Origin: Tannerellaceae bacterium | Lineage (GTDB): Bacteria; Bacteroidota; Bacteroidia; Bacteroidales; Tannerellaceae | DNA: 64,000 nt | Assembly (NCBI GenBank): GCA_031271045.1 | Contig: JAISWO010000036.1 | Location: 1 to 64,000, forward strand | Reading direction: 5' to 3' | In this document: in pieces, positions 26,991 through 35,017 of the stretch | Layout: the number at the start of each line of letters is the position of its first letter | Numbering within the stretch: the stretch's first letter is position 1 | The notes under the pieces: model-generated | What the model was told of the DNA's origin: nothing | The model's database searches: none | What the model saw: the letters and a program-made list of their open reading frames with translations, nothing else | Made by a program: the position numbers and the translations under genes

Positions 26991-28079
26991 ATGAAAGTCT
27001 TATATGATGATCAAATATTCTCGATGATGACTTATAGCGGTGTGCCGCGGTATCATTATGAGTTGATGAAAAGTTTGAATGAAATAGGAGTTGAAACGGA
27101 GTTGCCGTTGTTTTTCTCGAATAATTATTATTTGAAGAACAAGGATGTTTCCAATCATTTCTCAACACTCCCTTTTAGTCTGAAAATATTTAACAGGACA
27201 TTGCCCAGGTTCAACAGATATTATTCCAAGCGGGCCTTGCTAAAACAAGACTATGATGTGTTTCATCCGACTCATTATGCTCCTTATTTTTTAGAGCATT
27301 TGAAAAACAAACCCTTTGTCATAACCATTCATCACCTGAATACAACCCGGGATAATGTGTTTGAATACGGGGAAGATCGAATGATTGAAAAAGCCAATCA
27401 TATCATAACAATCAGCGAAGCGACAAAAAGGGATATCTTGCATTATACATCTATCGAAGAAAATAAAATCACCGTGATTTATCACGGATGCTCTTTCTCT
27501 CCCTCCCTCTCTTCTGCCGCTAAGGAAAACAAAGGAGGAAAGCCGTATTTCCTGTATGTTGGCGGCAGGCAGGCGACGAAAAACTTCCCCTTTTTGTTGA
27601 AGGCTTTCAAGGTAATTGCCGACAAAGAGGATGTCATGCTTATCTGTACGGGGGGGGCTTTTTCTTCATCTGAAATGAAACTGATTGACGGAATGAATCT
27701 TTCCGGCAAGGTCAAGGCCTGTGTAGTGAAGGACGATGCGGCAATGTGCCGGCTTTATTCCAATGCCATATCTTTTGTCTATCCATCTTTAAAAGAAGGT
27801 TTTGGTATGCCCATTTTAGAAGCTTTTGCCTGCAAATGCCCGGTCTTGTTGAGCACCGCCAGTTGCTTGCCGGAGATAGCCGGGGATGCCGGATTGTATT
27901 TTGATCCATACGATCTGGATTCATTAATTGACGGCATGTCGAAAATGTTATCCTCAAACGGCATTCGTAACTCGTTGATAAACAATGGAATAAAACGGGG
28001 TGGGGGATTTTCATGGAAGAAAACGGCAGAAGAGACATTGCAGGTTTATAAAAAGGTTGTAAATAATAATGACAAATAA
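26991..28079 (+). CDS. Glycosyltransferase, GT4 family
   Basis: The 362-residue enzyme has the two Rossmann lobes of GT4: an N-terminal part with FSMMTYSGVPRYHYELMKSL near residues 10-29, the linker TVIYHGCSFSP, the second lobe from PYFLYVGGRQATKNFPFLLK near 186, and the donor motif SLKEGFGMPILEAFACKCPV near 265, whose E-x7-E pattern contacts the nucleotide sugar. It probably adds mannose or a similar sugar to the repeat unit. AT-rich, and only 22 bp after the flippase gene, so part of one transcript. Confidence 0.88.
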   Translation: MKVLYDDQIFSMMTYSGVPRYHYELMKSLNEIGVETELPLFFSNNYYLKNKDVSNHFSTLPFSLKIFNRTLPRFNRYYSKRALLKQDYDVFHPTHYAPYFLEHLKNKPFVITIHHLNTTRDNVFEYGEDRMIEKANHIITISEATKRDILHYTSIEENKITVIYHGCSFSPSLSSAAKENKGGKPYFLYVGGRQATKNFPFLLKAFKVIADKEDVMLICTGGAFSSSEMKLIDGMNLSGKVKACVVKDDAAMCRLYSNAISFVYPSLKEGFGMPILEAFACKCPVLLSTASCLPEIAGDAGLYFDPYDLDSLIDGMSKMLSSNGIRNSLINNGIKRGGGFSWKKTAEETLQVYKKVVNNNDK

Positions 28080-28085
28080 AGAGCA

Positions 28086-28985
28086 ATGATGAACATAACC
28101 ATGTTATACCGGAAATATTGTCCCGACAGCTTTCGGGCGAAAATGTATTCTCTGTTTTTAGGCAAATTATTATGGCTTTACAGGAGTAACTATTGCGAAC
28201 GCTGGCTCAAAGGGAAATGCGTTTATGCCTTCAGTGGCTTATTCCCCCGGAATGAATATTATGACACATACCGCTTTATCGGAAAACATGGAGTCGTATT
28301 TCATTCCTTCGAGGCCTCTTTGAAATATAAACAATTAGCCGTGCAGGTACTGTATGACCTCGATTTTCCATACGTTATTCATGGCGGGAAAAAACTGTAC
28401 TTCCCTCCTCAAATGCCGGAAAGCGAAATCATCCATATGTACCGGTCTCTGTCGGCAGAACAAGACATGGAATCCCCTCACAGATATGTAAAATCATATG
28501 CAGAACTTCAGGGAAAGGTGCTTTTGGATATTGGAGCAGCGGAAGGTATCTTTGCTTTGGATACCATAGAATATGTGGAGAAAGTTTATCTGTTTGAATG
28601 TGAAGAAAAGTGGATACAATCGCTTGAAAAAACTTTTGCGCCGTGGAAACAGAAAATAGAAATTGTTGAGAAGTATGTCGGCGACATAGACCGCGACCAA
28701 AGCATTACGCTGGATTCCTTCCTGAGTGGGAAAGAAACGGATAATCTGCATATTAAAATGGATATAGAAGGCGCCGAACAATCCGCATTACGGGGAGCAA
28801 AAACGATCCTGGCCAACGGGAACGACATCTCTTTCTCCGTCTGTACCTATCACAAAAAAGAAGATGCAAAAGAAATCAGCCACTTCTTCCATTCATTAGG
28901 TTATGCGTACGAATTTACTCAAGGCTATCTTTGCCTGTTATCCATGGCCAAAGCAATATGCCGCGGGCATAAGCCCTCTTTATGA
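28086..28985 (+). CDS. FkbM-family methyltransferase
   Basis: The 299-residue protein shows the FkbM core: VLLDIGAAEGIFALDTIE near residues 144-161 (SAM loop), VYLFECEEKWIQSLEKTF, DRDQSITLDSFL near 198 and HIKMDIEGAEQSALRGA near 220, the family signature. FkbM enzymes O-methylate sugars or polyketides; here a capping or decorating methylation of the glycan is likely. There are two ATG codons at the start (28086 and 28089). Its stop overlaps the start of the RAYT transposase gene by ATGA, which looks like transcription coupling of a mobile-type gene to the cluster. Confidence 0.85.
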   Translation: MMNITMLYRKYCPDSFRAKMYSLFLGKLLWLYRSNYCERWLKGKCVYAFSGLFPRNEYYDTYRFIGKHGVVFHSFEASLKYKQLAVQVLYDLDFPYVIHGGKKLYFPPQMPESEIIHMYRSLSAEQDMESPHRYVKSYAELQGKVLLDIGAAEGIFALDTIEYVEKVYLFECEEKWIQSLEKTFAPWKQKIEIVEKYVGDIDRDQSITLDSFLSGKETDNLHIKMDIEGAEQSALRGAKTILANGNDISFSVCTYHKKEDAKEISHFFHSLGYAYEFTQGYLCLLSMAKAICRGHKPSL

Positions 28986-30091
28986 CTATGATCAAATACA
29001 ATCCGGAGATACATCACCGCCGTTCGATACGGTTGCAAGGATACGATTATTCGCAGGAAGGATTGTATTTCGTTACAATTTGCGCCCAAAACCGTGAATG
29101 TCTGTTTGGGGAAATTCTGGAGGGGGAAATGATATTGAACGATGCAGGAAAAATGGTTGAAAAATGGTGTATAGAATTGGAAAACAAATTCCCCAACACA
29201 AAAATGGATGTGTTTATGATTATGCCCAACCATTTTCACGCAATCATCGAAATCGTATCGGGCGAACGTGCCGTATCGGGCGAACGTGCCGTATTGGGCG
29301 AACATGCCGTATTGGGCGAACATGCCGTATTGGGCGAACGTGCCGTATTGGGCGAACGTGCCGTATCGGGCGAACATGCCGTATTGGGCGAACACACCGT
29401 ATCGGGCGAACACACCGTATTGGGCGAACGTGCCGTATTGGGCGAACATGCCGTATTGGGCGAACATGCCGTATTGGGCGAACATGCCGTATTGGGCGAA
29501 CACATAGGTTCGCCCCTACATGTCCCCCATACAACGGACGAAACCGTAGGGGCGAACCTATGTGTTCGCCCGATATTGCGTGTGCGCCCTGATACATTGG
29601 TTGGCCCCCACACATCGGACGAACATGCCACATCGGGCGAACACACCGTATCGGGCGAACACACCGTATCGGGCGAACACACCGTATCGGGCGAACACAC
29701 CGTATTGGGCGAACACACCGTATTGGGCGAACACACCGTATTGGGCGAACACATAGGTTCGCCCCTACATGTCCCCCATACAACGGACGAAACCGTAGGG
29801 GCGAACCTATGTGTTCGCCCGATATTGCGTGTGCGCCCTGATACATTGGTTCGCCCGATACCCCCAATGCGCCCGATGTGGCATGCTGTGCAATGGTTGA
29901 AAACGATGACGACAAACGAATACATTCGTGGCGTAAAATCGTTGGATTGGCAACCGTTTGACAAACGATTGTGGCAGCGCAATTATTGGGAACATATTAT
30001 CCGCAATGACAATTCATATCAAACCATATCTAATTATATCCTCAATAACCCGCTAAAATGGGAAGAGGATATGTTAAATCCAATAAATTAA
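28982..30091 (+). CDS. REP-associated tyrosine transposase (RAYT, IS200-like Y1 domain) with internal repeat expansion
   Basis: The flanks are a normal RAYT: RRSIRLQGYDYSQEGLYFVT near residues 13-32, IMPNHFHAIIEI with the HUH metal triad at 84-86, and a C-terminal WQRNYWEHIIRNDNSY followed by NYILNNPLKW, where Y352 fits the catalytic Tyr. RAYTs nick and join single-stranded DNA at REP hairpins. Between the two halves about 170 residues are inserted: 14 hexapeptides (VLGEHA-like, residues 92-175), a 35-residue block, 8 more hexapeptides (211-258) and a second copy of the block. All repeats are multiples of three bases, so the frame is open throughout. The helix WLKTMTTNEYIRGVK is kept. It sits in a glycan cluster without visible insertion ends. 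Confidence 0.88.
   Translation: MTMIKYNPEIHHRRSIRLQGYDYSQEGLYFVTICAQNRECLFGEILEGEMILNDAGKMVEKWCIELENKFPNTKMDVFMIMPNHFHAIIEIVSGERAVSGERAVLGEHAVLGEHAVLGERAVLGERAVSGEHAVLGEHTVSGEHTVLGERAVLGEHAVLGEHAVLGEHAVLGEHIGSPLHVPHTTDETVGANLCVRPILRVRPDTLVGPHTSDEHATSGEHTVSGEHTVSGEHTVSGEHTVLGEHTVLGEHTVLGEHIGSPLHVPHTTDETVGANLCVRPILRVRPDTLVRPIPPMRPMWHAVQWLKTMTTNEYIRGVKSLDWQPFDKRLWQRNYWEHIIRNDNSYQTISNYILNNPLKWEEDMLNPIN
29255..29506 (+). repeat. Direct repeat array of 14 x 18 bp inside the RAYT gene
   Basis: Fourteen head-to-tail 18-bp units of the form GTATTGGGCGAACATGCC fill 29255-29506 without gaps. Variation is limited to T/C at the fifth base and the last seven bases (AACGTGCC, AACATGCC, AACACACC). Every unit holds GGGCGAAC, the same 8-mer that forms the stem arm of the REP-like hairpins that follow. 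The last unit runs straight into the first hairpin. Confidence 0.95.
29494..29571. repeat. REP-like inverted pair (BIME-like), copy 1, inside the RAYT gene
   Basis: The 26-bp arms at 29494-29519 and 29546-29571 are perfect inverted repeats, separated by 26 bp. Each arm is itself a hairpin, GGGCGAAC-acatag-GTTCGCCC, followed by CTAC or preceded by GTAG. Two head-to-head REP-like hairpins of this kind define a bacterial interspersed mosaic element. Here the element is translated as part of the transposase. Confidence 0.93.
29612..29755 (+). repeat. Second direct repeat array, 8 x 18 bp, inside the RAYT gene
   Basis: Eight 18-bp units of the same family run from 29612 to 29755. The first is diverged (GGACGAAC in place of GGGCGAAC), the second starts ACATC, and the rest are GTATCGGGCGAACACACC or its T variant. 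The homogeneity within this array compared with the first suggests recent local expansion. Confidence 0.93.
29743..29820. repeat. REP-like inverted pair (BIME-like), copy 2, inside the RAYT gene
   Basis: Arms at 29743-29768 and 29795-29820 repeat copy 1 exactly, 249 bp downstream of it. The duplicated block continues to about 29860 (CGATATTGCG onward), so array plus element appears to have been duplicated as one unit. Confidence 0.93.
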
Positions 30092-30104
30092 CGAAAGAAT
30101 ATAC

Positions 30105-30971
30105 ATGACAAATACCGCCGTCTTACTCACCTGTTATAATAGAAAACCGATGACCGACCGCTGTCTGGAGACCTTGACGAAGGCCATGCAAGCGGATCCG
30201 GCGGCAGCGTACGACGTCTACCTGGTCGACGACGCCTCTACCGATGGAACGGCCGCGCTGGTGAGAGATAAATATCCCGAAGTACACCTCATCCACGGCA
30301 CCGGGTCCCTCTTCTGGGCCGGAGGAATGAGGCTGGCCTGGCAAACGGCCCTGAAAGAGGACAAAACATACGACGGATTCCTGCTGATTAACGACGATGT
30401 CGAATTCGAGGACTCTTTCTGGAAAGATATGACCTTCACCCACCAATACTGTCTCCGTCAGTACGGCCAGGAAGGCCTTTATGTCTCTTCCCTTCGGGAC
30501 AAGGAAACCGGACAGCATACCTACGGAGGTCATATCCTGAAGAAAAGAATCTTTAAACACCAGACCCTCCCCGTACTCCCGGCAGCAGACAGACCCGTTC
30601 CCTGCCAATTATCCAATGCCAATATCCTCTACGTGCCGGCCAAGGTGATCAAACGCATCGGCACACTGGACGAACGTTTCACACATTCGCTGGCCGACTT
30701 TGATTATACCCTGAGCGCCGGCGAGCAAAACATACCCCTCCTCCTGTGCCCCAATTACGGCGGATTCTGCTCCGGCGGCGACCGGGATCAATTGCCGCAA
30801 CTGCCCACCCTCCGGAGCCGGATGCAGCACCTGTACGGCGTGAAAGGCATCGCCCTGAACGAATACCTTTATTATTTGCGAAAACATTTCCCCTGGAAAG
30901 CCCCCTACGCCTTTGCCGCCCTGTGGGCGGAGGCCTTATTCCCTTTTACGAAAAGAAAAAATTCCCGATAA
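30105..30971 (+). CDS. Glycosyltransferase family 2, rhamnosyltransferase-like
   Basis: The 288-residue enzyme begins TNTAVLLTCYNRKPMTDRCL, then YLVDDASTDGTAAL near residues 39-52 with the nucleotide-binding Asp, GSLFWAGGMRLAW near 66 and FLLINDDVEFED near 92, the DxD-equivalent metal site. The GTGSLFWAGGM and NDDV pattern is common in GT2 rhamnosyl- and galactosyltransferases. It lies 13 bp behind the RAYT gene and is clearly more GC-rich than genes before the transposase, so the composition border falls at the RAYT. Confidence 0.87.
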   Translation: MTNTAVLLTCYNRKPMTDRCLETLTKAMQADPAAAYDVYLVDDASTDGTAALVRDKYPEVHLIHGTGSLFWAGGMRLAWQTALKEDKTYDGFLLINDDVEFEDSFWKDMTFTHQYCLRQYGQEGLYVSSLRDKETGQHTYGGHILKKRIFKHQTLPVLPAADRPVPCQLSNANILYVPAKVIKRIGTLDERFTHSLADFDYTLSAGEQNIPLLLCPNYGGFCSGGDRDQLPQLPTLRSRMQHLYGVKGIALNEYLYYLRKHFPWKAPYAFAALWAEALFPFTKRKNSR

Positions 30972-31012
30972 AAAAAATTCCGATAAAAGCACATTGAACG
31001 GATAAAAAATCA

Positions 31013-31020
31013 TACATTTG
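31013..31020 (+). promoter_or_regulatory. -7 box ahead of palindromic array B
   Basis: TACATTTG is a full match to TAnnTTTG; TTG at 30994-30996 is 16 bp before it, shorter than the usual 19-21. Transcription from here would run through array B before reaching ATG 31349, placing the array in a long 5' leader. Confidence 0.45.
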
Positions 31021-31089
31021 TCACGTATGAATACAATAATCGTACATATTATCCCAGCTCCATCTTTCCTGTACGCACAGGAAAGCTAC

Positions 31090-31269
31090 CCGCACGCACT
31101 TCCAGCCCGGAAGTACGCACTTCTAAGCCGTAAGTGCGCACATCTAAGCCGTAAGTGCGCACATCTAATCCAAAAGTGCGCACTTATGACCCGGATGTGC
31201 GCACATCTGACCCGGAAGTGCGCACTTATGACCCGGAAGTGCGCACTTTTGACCCGGAAGTGCGCACTT
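31090..31269. repeat. Palindromic tandem array B: nine units, 21-bp period
   Basis: Dyad units based on AAGTGCGCACTT start at 31090 (degenerate), 31111, 31132, 31153, 31174, 31195, 31216, 31237 and 31258, exactly 21 bp apart. The linkers are TCTAAGCCGT-like in the first half and ATGACCCGG-like in the second. The unit at 31195 reads ATGTGCGCACAT: both arms changed together so the perfect palindrome is kept. The units at 31132 and 31153 carry only one of the two changes. There are no unique spacers. The stretch reads openly in one frame, but only because 21 is divisible by three. Confidence 0.93.
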
Positions 31270-31348
31270 CTACCGTGCATGATGGGAAATGAAAGGCACA
31301 TAAACATTTGTAAAGAAATAAAATAAACCAACTAAAAATCAAAAAAGT

Positions 31349-32008
31349 ATGTCAAGAAGACCCGATTACATCCCGAACAAAGACAGAGATTTACTTTCCT
31401 GGACTTCTAACTTTTTCACGAAAGTAGAAGCCGGCGCCCAGACATGGGGCATCCCCGCAGCTGAAATAACCGCCCTCTCGAGCGCCTTTTCGAAGTTTGC
31501 AAACTTCCTGTCCGAGGCCGAAGGCCCGGAACGTACGCCCGTTGTCATAGAAAAGAAAAACATGGCCCGCGACACCCTCGTCGGCCTGATCCGCGAAATG
31601 GTGCGGGCCCACCTCAACGGGGCGAACATCACCAACGACGTTCGCCTCCTCCTGGGCCTTCACCTGCACGACACAGAACGTACGCCGGTGCCCGTGCCCA
31701 CAGACTTCCCCGATATGGATATCAGGCCCTATGCTACCCGCCGCCTCGACATCCACTTCCACGACAAGGAAGGCAAAAAAGCCAAGCCCTACGGCGTGAA
31801 TGGCGCCGTGATCATCTACGCCGTGCTCGACGAGCCGACCACCAACTACGACCTCCTCGGCCGTAGCGCCCTGGCCACCCGCACGCCGCACTCCATCGAA
31901 TTTCCCCTCGACGAACGCGGCCGGACCGTCTACATCGCCATCTGCTGGCAAAACGAAAAAGGCCAGCGCGGCCCCTGGAGCCTGATCCAAAGCGCCATCG
32001 TCCCGTAA
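31349..32008 (+). CDS. Conserved hypothetical protein, 219 residues
   Basis: I recognise the layout but no function. The N terminus (DYIPNKDRDLLSWTSNFFTK near residues 6-25) is followed by an alpha-helical part with ARDTLVGLIREMVRAHL near 72-88, then TNDVRLLLGLHLHDTERTPV near 94. The C-terminal half is beta-rich, Ig-like (RLDIHFHDKEGKKAKPYGVN), and ends with WQNEKGQRGPWS, reminiscent of a fibronectin-type fold. Comparable proteins occur singly in Bacteroidetes, Spirochaetes and Planctomycetes genomes, as far as I recall. There is no signal peptide. The gene is preceded by array B within the possible transcript leader and is GC-rich. Confidence 0.75.
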   Translation: MSRRPDYIPNKDRDLLSWTSNFFTKVEAGAQTWGIPAAEITALSSAFSKFANFLSEAEGPERTPVVIEKKNMARDTLVGLIREMVRAHLNGANITNDVRLLLGLHLHDTERTPVPVPTDFPDMDIRPYATRRLDIHFHDKEGKKAKPYGVNGAVIIYAVLDEPTTNYDLLGRSALATRTPHSIEFPLDERGRTVYIAICWQNEKGQRGPWSLIQSAIVP

Positions 32009-32054
32009 AACGGCCGGTAAAACAAAGAACATATAAATCACAAAAAAATACTGC

Positions 32055-33105
32055 ATGTTAAAGAACGCAAATGAGGGAGGGGTTTTTACCTCTCCCCAAG
32101 TTTCTATATTCATTACCGGCGTCGCCGGTTTTCTGGGTAGCCATCTGGCGGATGCCATGCTAAAAGCAGGCCACAAGGTCGCCGGATGCGACAATTTGCT
32201 TGGCGGGTATCTGGAAAACGTGCCGGACGGCGTAGATTTTCACCAGATAGATTGCGGCTATCTGAACACGATGAACAAACTTCTCCGAGGAGTTGATATT
32301 GTTTATCATACCGCATGTACGGCGTACGAGGGGCTGAGCGTTTTTTCGCCTCACCTGGTATGCCAGAATACGTTTCAAATAACGACAACAGTAGCTTCGG
32401 CAGCCGTATCGCAAGGAGTGAAGCGCTTTGTCAACTGCTCCAGTATGGCACGGTACGGCACCCAGGAGACGGTGCCCTTCACCGAGGATATGACGCCAAA
32501 ACCGCAGGACCCGTATGGCATTGCCAAGTTTGCCGCCGAGAATCTGCTCAACTGCCTGTCCGATGTGCATGGCATGGAAGTCGTGCATGCCGTTCCGCAC
32601 AATATCATTGGCCCCCGTCAAAAATATGACGACCCCTACAGGAACGTTGCCTCTATTATGATAAACTTGATGTTGCAGGGACGCCAGCCCATCATTTATG
32701 GAGATGGGGAACAGAAACGCTGTTTTTCTTTCGTGCAGGATGTGATTGAATGTTTGGCCCAACTGGCGTTTTTGCCCGGTATCGCCGGAGAAATAATAAA
32801 TATCGGCCCCGATGAAGAATTTTGTCACCATCAACCAACTGGCAGGCATAATAGCGGATTTGCTCGATTTCGATCTGCATCCGGTTTATGTGGACGATCG
32901 TCCGCAAGAAGTCCGGTTGGCCACCTGCTCTGCCGGGAAGGCGCGCAAGATGCTGGGATATAAGACGCAATACACCTTGCGCCAAGGCTTGCAGGAGATC
33001 ATCGAATATATTCGGAAACGGGGAGTTCGAAGGTTTCTATACCATCTGGATGTTGAAATCGAAAACGACAAAACACCCCAAACCTGGAAAAACAAAATGT
33101 TTTAA
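32055..33105 (+). pseudogene. Frameshifted NAD-dependent epimerase/dehydratase
   Basis: The first frame, from ATG 32055, encodes an extended SDR: FITGVAGFLGSHLADAM near residues 19-35, NCSSMARYGT near 128, YGIAKFAAENLL (YxxxK) near 155 and QGRQPIIYGDGEQKRCFSFV near 218. At about 32818 it reads NIGPDEEF and then loses similarity. The expected continuation, FVTINQLAGIIADLLDFDLH through a normal C terminus, lies in the +1-shifted frame and stops at 33105. One extra T in the TTTT run at 32820-32823 explains the break. It is either a real inactivating mutation or a sequencing error. If intact it would make or modify a nucleotide sugar for the cluster. Confidence 0.85.
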
Positions 33106-33114
33106 CCCTACCCC

Positions 33115-34113
33115 GTGAAAGAAAAAATTTCAGTCGTAATAGCCGTTTATAACGGAGCGCCGTATATCCGGGAACAATTGGACAGCCTGGTTCGCCAGAC
33201 CTACCCCATTTTTGAATTGATCGTTCAGGATGATCATTCCACCGACGCCACCTTTGACATCCTGCAAGAGTATGCCCGCCGCTATCCTTACGTCCATGTT
33301 TTCAGGAATGAAAGCCGGAAAGGAATGAACGAGAATTTCTTTTCGGCAATGGAGCGGACGACAGGGGATTATATAGCCATTTGCGATGCAGATGATATTT
33401 GGGAAGCGGATAAACTGGAGAATCAAATCAACCGGATTGGCGACAACTGGTTGTGCGGCGGGATTTCGAAACCTTTCACCGAAGCGGGGAGCTTGGATTA
33501 TGACAGCAGGAAGCCGAATTGCAGCATAGAACGCTTGATCCACATTGCGTCCATTTTTCCCGGGCATACGCTGTTGCTCAAACGCGAGATCCTCCCCCTG
33601 GTATTACCCTTGCGGAGGTTCCCGATTATCTACGATCATCTGATCTCGCTTATTGCCGGTTCATACGGCAAGGTTACGTTTGTCAACAAAGTATTGGTCA
33701 ATTACCGCGTACATACTACCTCGGCAACCTATACTGTCCCGGTGATGAGCCGCTCGGGAAAAGGTAACCGGAGGTTGCCGAACATCCTCCGGTCCGTTAT
33801 CCGGACAGTTTCCCTTTACATTGAGATAAACGCGGATATGCGTGACTGGTTTAAAATGATCGTCATCATCCTGCTATCCTTGCCGCCGGAAGGCGCCGTA
33901 CATACCGACGCCCTGGCAATCGCGCGACTGCGGTCGCAGAAAGGATTCCTGAACTACGTGCGCCTGACGTTCCTCTACGTACGCCTGCGCAGGAAGCTTT
34001 TTCACGTAGAAGAAAAAGACGGCCTCTTCACCCTGCTGAGAGCCGTTTATTTCCCCATCTCCTCCAGCGATTACTTCCGTTATATGTCCAAGTCGCATAA
34101 CAAATATGTATAA
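33115..34113 (+). CDS. Glycosyltransferase family 2
   Basis: The 332-residue enzyme starts at GTG 33115: KEKISVVIAVYNGAPYIREQ is the standard GT2 opening. LIVQDDHSTDATFDIL near residues 36-51 and ICDADDIWEADKL near 88-100 (DxDD metal and nucleotide site) follow, then IFPGHTLLLKREI and YDHLISLIAGSYG, which help shape the acceptor site in rhamnosyl- and glucosyltransferases. It transfers a sugar to the growing repeat unit on the cytoplasmic side. The last 8 bp overlap the next gene. Composition is GC-rich, like its neighbours on both sides. Confidence 0.88.
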   Translation: MKEKISVVIAVYNGAPYIREQLDSLVRQTYPIFELIVQDDHSTDATFDILQEYARRYPYVHVFRNESRKGMNENFFSAMERTTGDYIAICDADDIWEADKLENQINRIGDNWLCGGISKPFTEAGSLDYDSRKPNCSIERLIHIASIFPGHTLLLKREILPLVLPLRRFPIIYDHLISLIAGSYGKVTFVNKVLVNYRVHTTSATYTVPVMSRSGKGNRRLPNILRSVIRTVSLYIEINADMRDWFKMIVIILLSLPPEGAVHTDALAIARLRSQKGFLNYVRLTFLYVRLRRKLFHVEEKDGLFTLLRAVYFPISSSDYFRYMSKSHNKYV

Positions 34114-35014
34114 GACGCCTGTTCTTTTTTTGATTTTCAACCGGCCGGACCCAACGGCACAGGTATTCGAACGGATCCGGCAGATGAAGCCTGCCAGATT
34201 GTATGTCGCGGCTGATGCGGCGCGCGAGGGGCGACCGGATGAAACAAAGCGTTGCGCCGAAGTGCGCGCAATTATAGATGGCGTTGATTGGGAATGTGAA
34301 CTGAAGACCTTGTTTCGCGACAGGAACCTGGGATGCAAGGTGGCCGTTTCGGAAGCGATCACCTGGTTTTTTGAGCAGGAAGAATACGGCGTTATACTGG
34401 AGGATGATTGTCTGCCGGACCTTTCGTTTTTCCCCTTCTGCGAAGAATTACTGATTCGATACAAGGATGATGACAGGATAGGGCATATAGGAGGGAATTG
34501 TTTTTTCCCGAAGATTGTGACGAATGGGCTTAGCTATGACTTTTGTTCCATTGCCCATATCTGGGGCTGGGCATCATGGCGGAGAGTCTGGCAGCATTAC
34601 GACGTGGATTTCTCCTATTGGGAGGAAGCTCAGAAAGACAGGAACAAACGGAAGTCGCTGTTTAAAAACCTGCATGAAGAGATTTATTTCTCCTCTTTTA
34701 TCTCCGACACCCTGGCTGGGAACAAGGGTATAAACACATGGGATGTGCAATATTTATATCTGCTCAGGGTGCAAAACCAACTGTCCATTTACCCTGCCGT
34801 TAATTTAGTAACCAATATAGGTTTGAATCAAACGGTAGCCACTCATACGGTCTCAAGGAAAGCCATGAAATCGTATATCCTATCCGGATCGATGCTTTTT
34901 CCGTTAAACCATCCCCGGTATATTTTGGCAAACTACCGGATAGATCGTATCACATTGAAAAGAAAGTTTTTTTCCTATAAGAGATTCGTTCGTTATTTTT
35001 TAAAGCTTTTCTAA
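34106..35014 (+). CDS. Nucleotide-diphospho-sugar transferase (GT2-related)
   Basis: The 302-residue product opens KTPVLFLIFNRPDPTAQVFE, with LYVAADAAREGRPDETKRC near residues 30-48 and YGVILEDDCLPDLSFFPFCE near 93-112, where LEDDC is the metal-binding acidic cluster. AHIWGWASWRRVWQHYD near 150-166 is very typical of a glycosyltransferase group often labelled nucleotide-diphospho-sugar transferase or HlpA-like in polysaccharide loci. Donor and acceptor are not known. It overlaps the upstream gene by 8 bp, which supports co-translation. Confidence 0.83.
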   Translation: MYKTPVLFLIFNRPDPTAQVFERIRQMKPARLYVAADAAREGRPDETKRCAEVRAIIDGVDWECELKTLFRDRNLGCKVAVSEAITWFFEQEEYGVILEDDCLPDLSFFPFCEELLIRYKDDDRIGHIGGNCFFPKIVTNGLSYDFCSIAHIWGWASWRRVWQHYDVDFSYWEEAQKDRNKRKSLFKNLHEEIYFSSFISDTLAGNKGINTWDVQYLYLLRVQNQLSIYPAVNLVTNIGLNQTVATHTVSRKAMKSYILSGSMLFPLNHPRYILANYRIDRITLKRKFFSYKRFVRYFLKLF

Positions 35015-35017
35015 ACC

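Noticed and set aside
29236-29982. Long minus-strand open frames opposite the RAYT repeats
   Set aside because: They come from the repeat's lack of stop codons on both strands; the plus strand carries conserved RAYT domains on both sides, so the minus frames are shadows.
31027-31326. Open frame across array B starting just after the -7 box at 31013
   Set aside because: The repeat keeps it open by its 21-bp period; composition is low-complexity and unlike any protein I know. It could be translated, but nothing supports a function.
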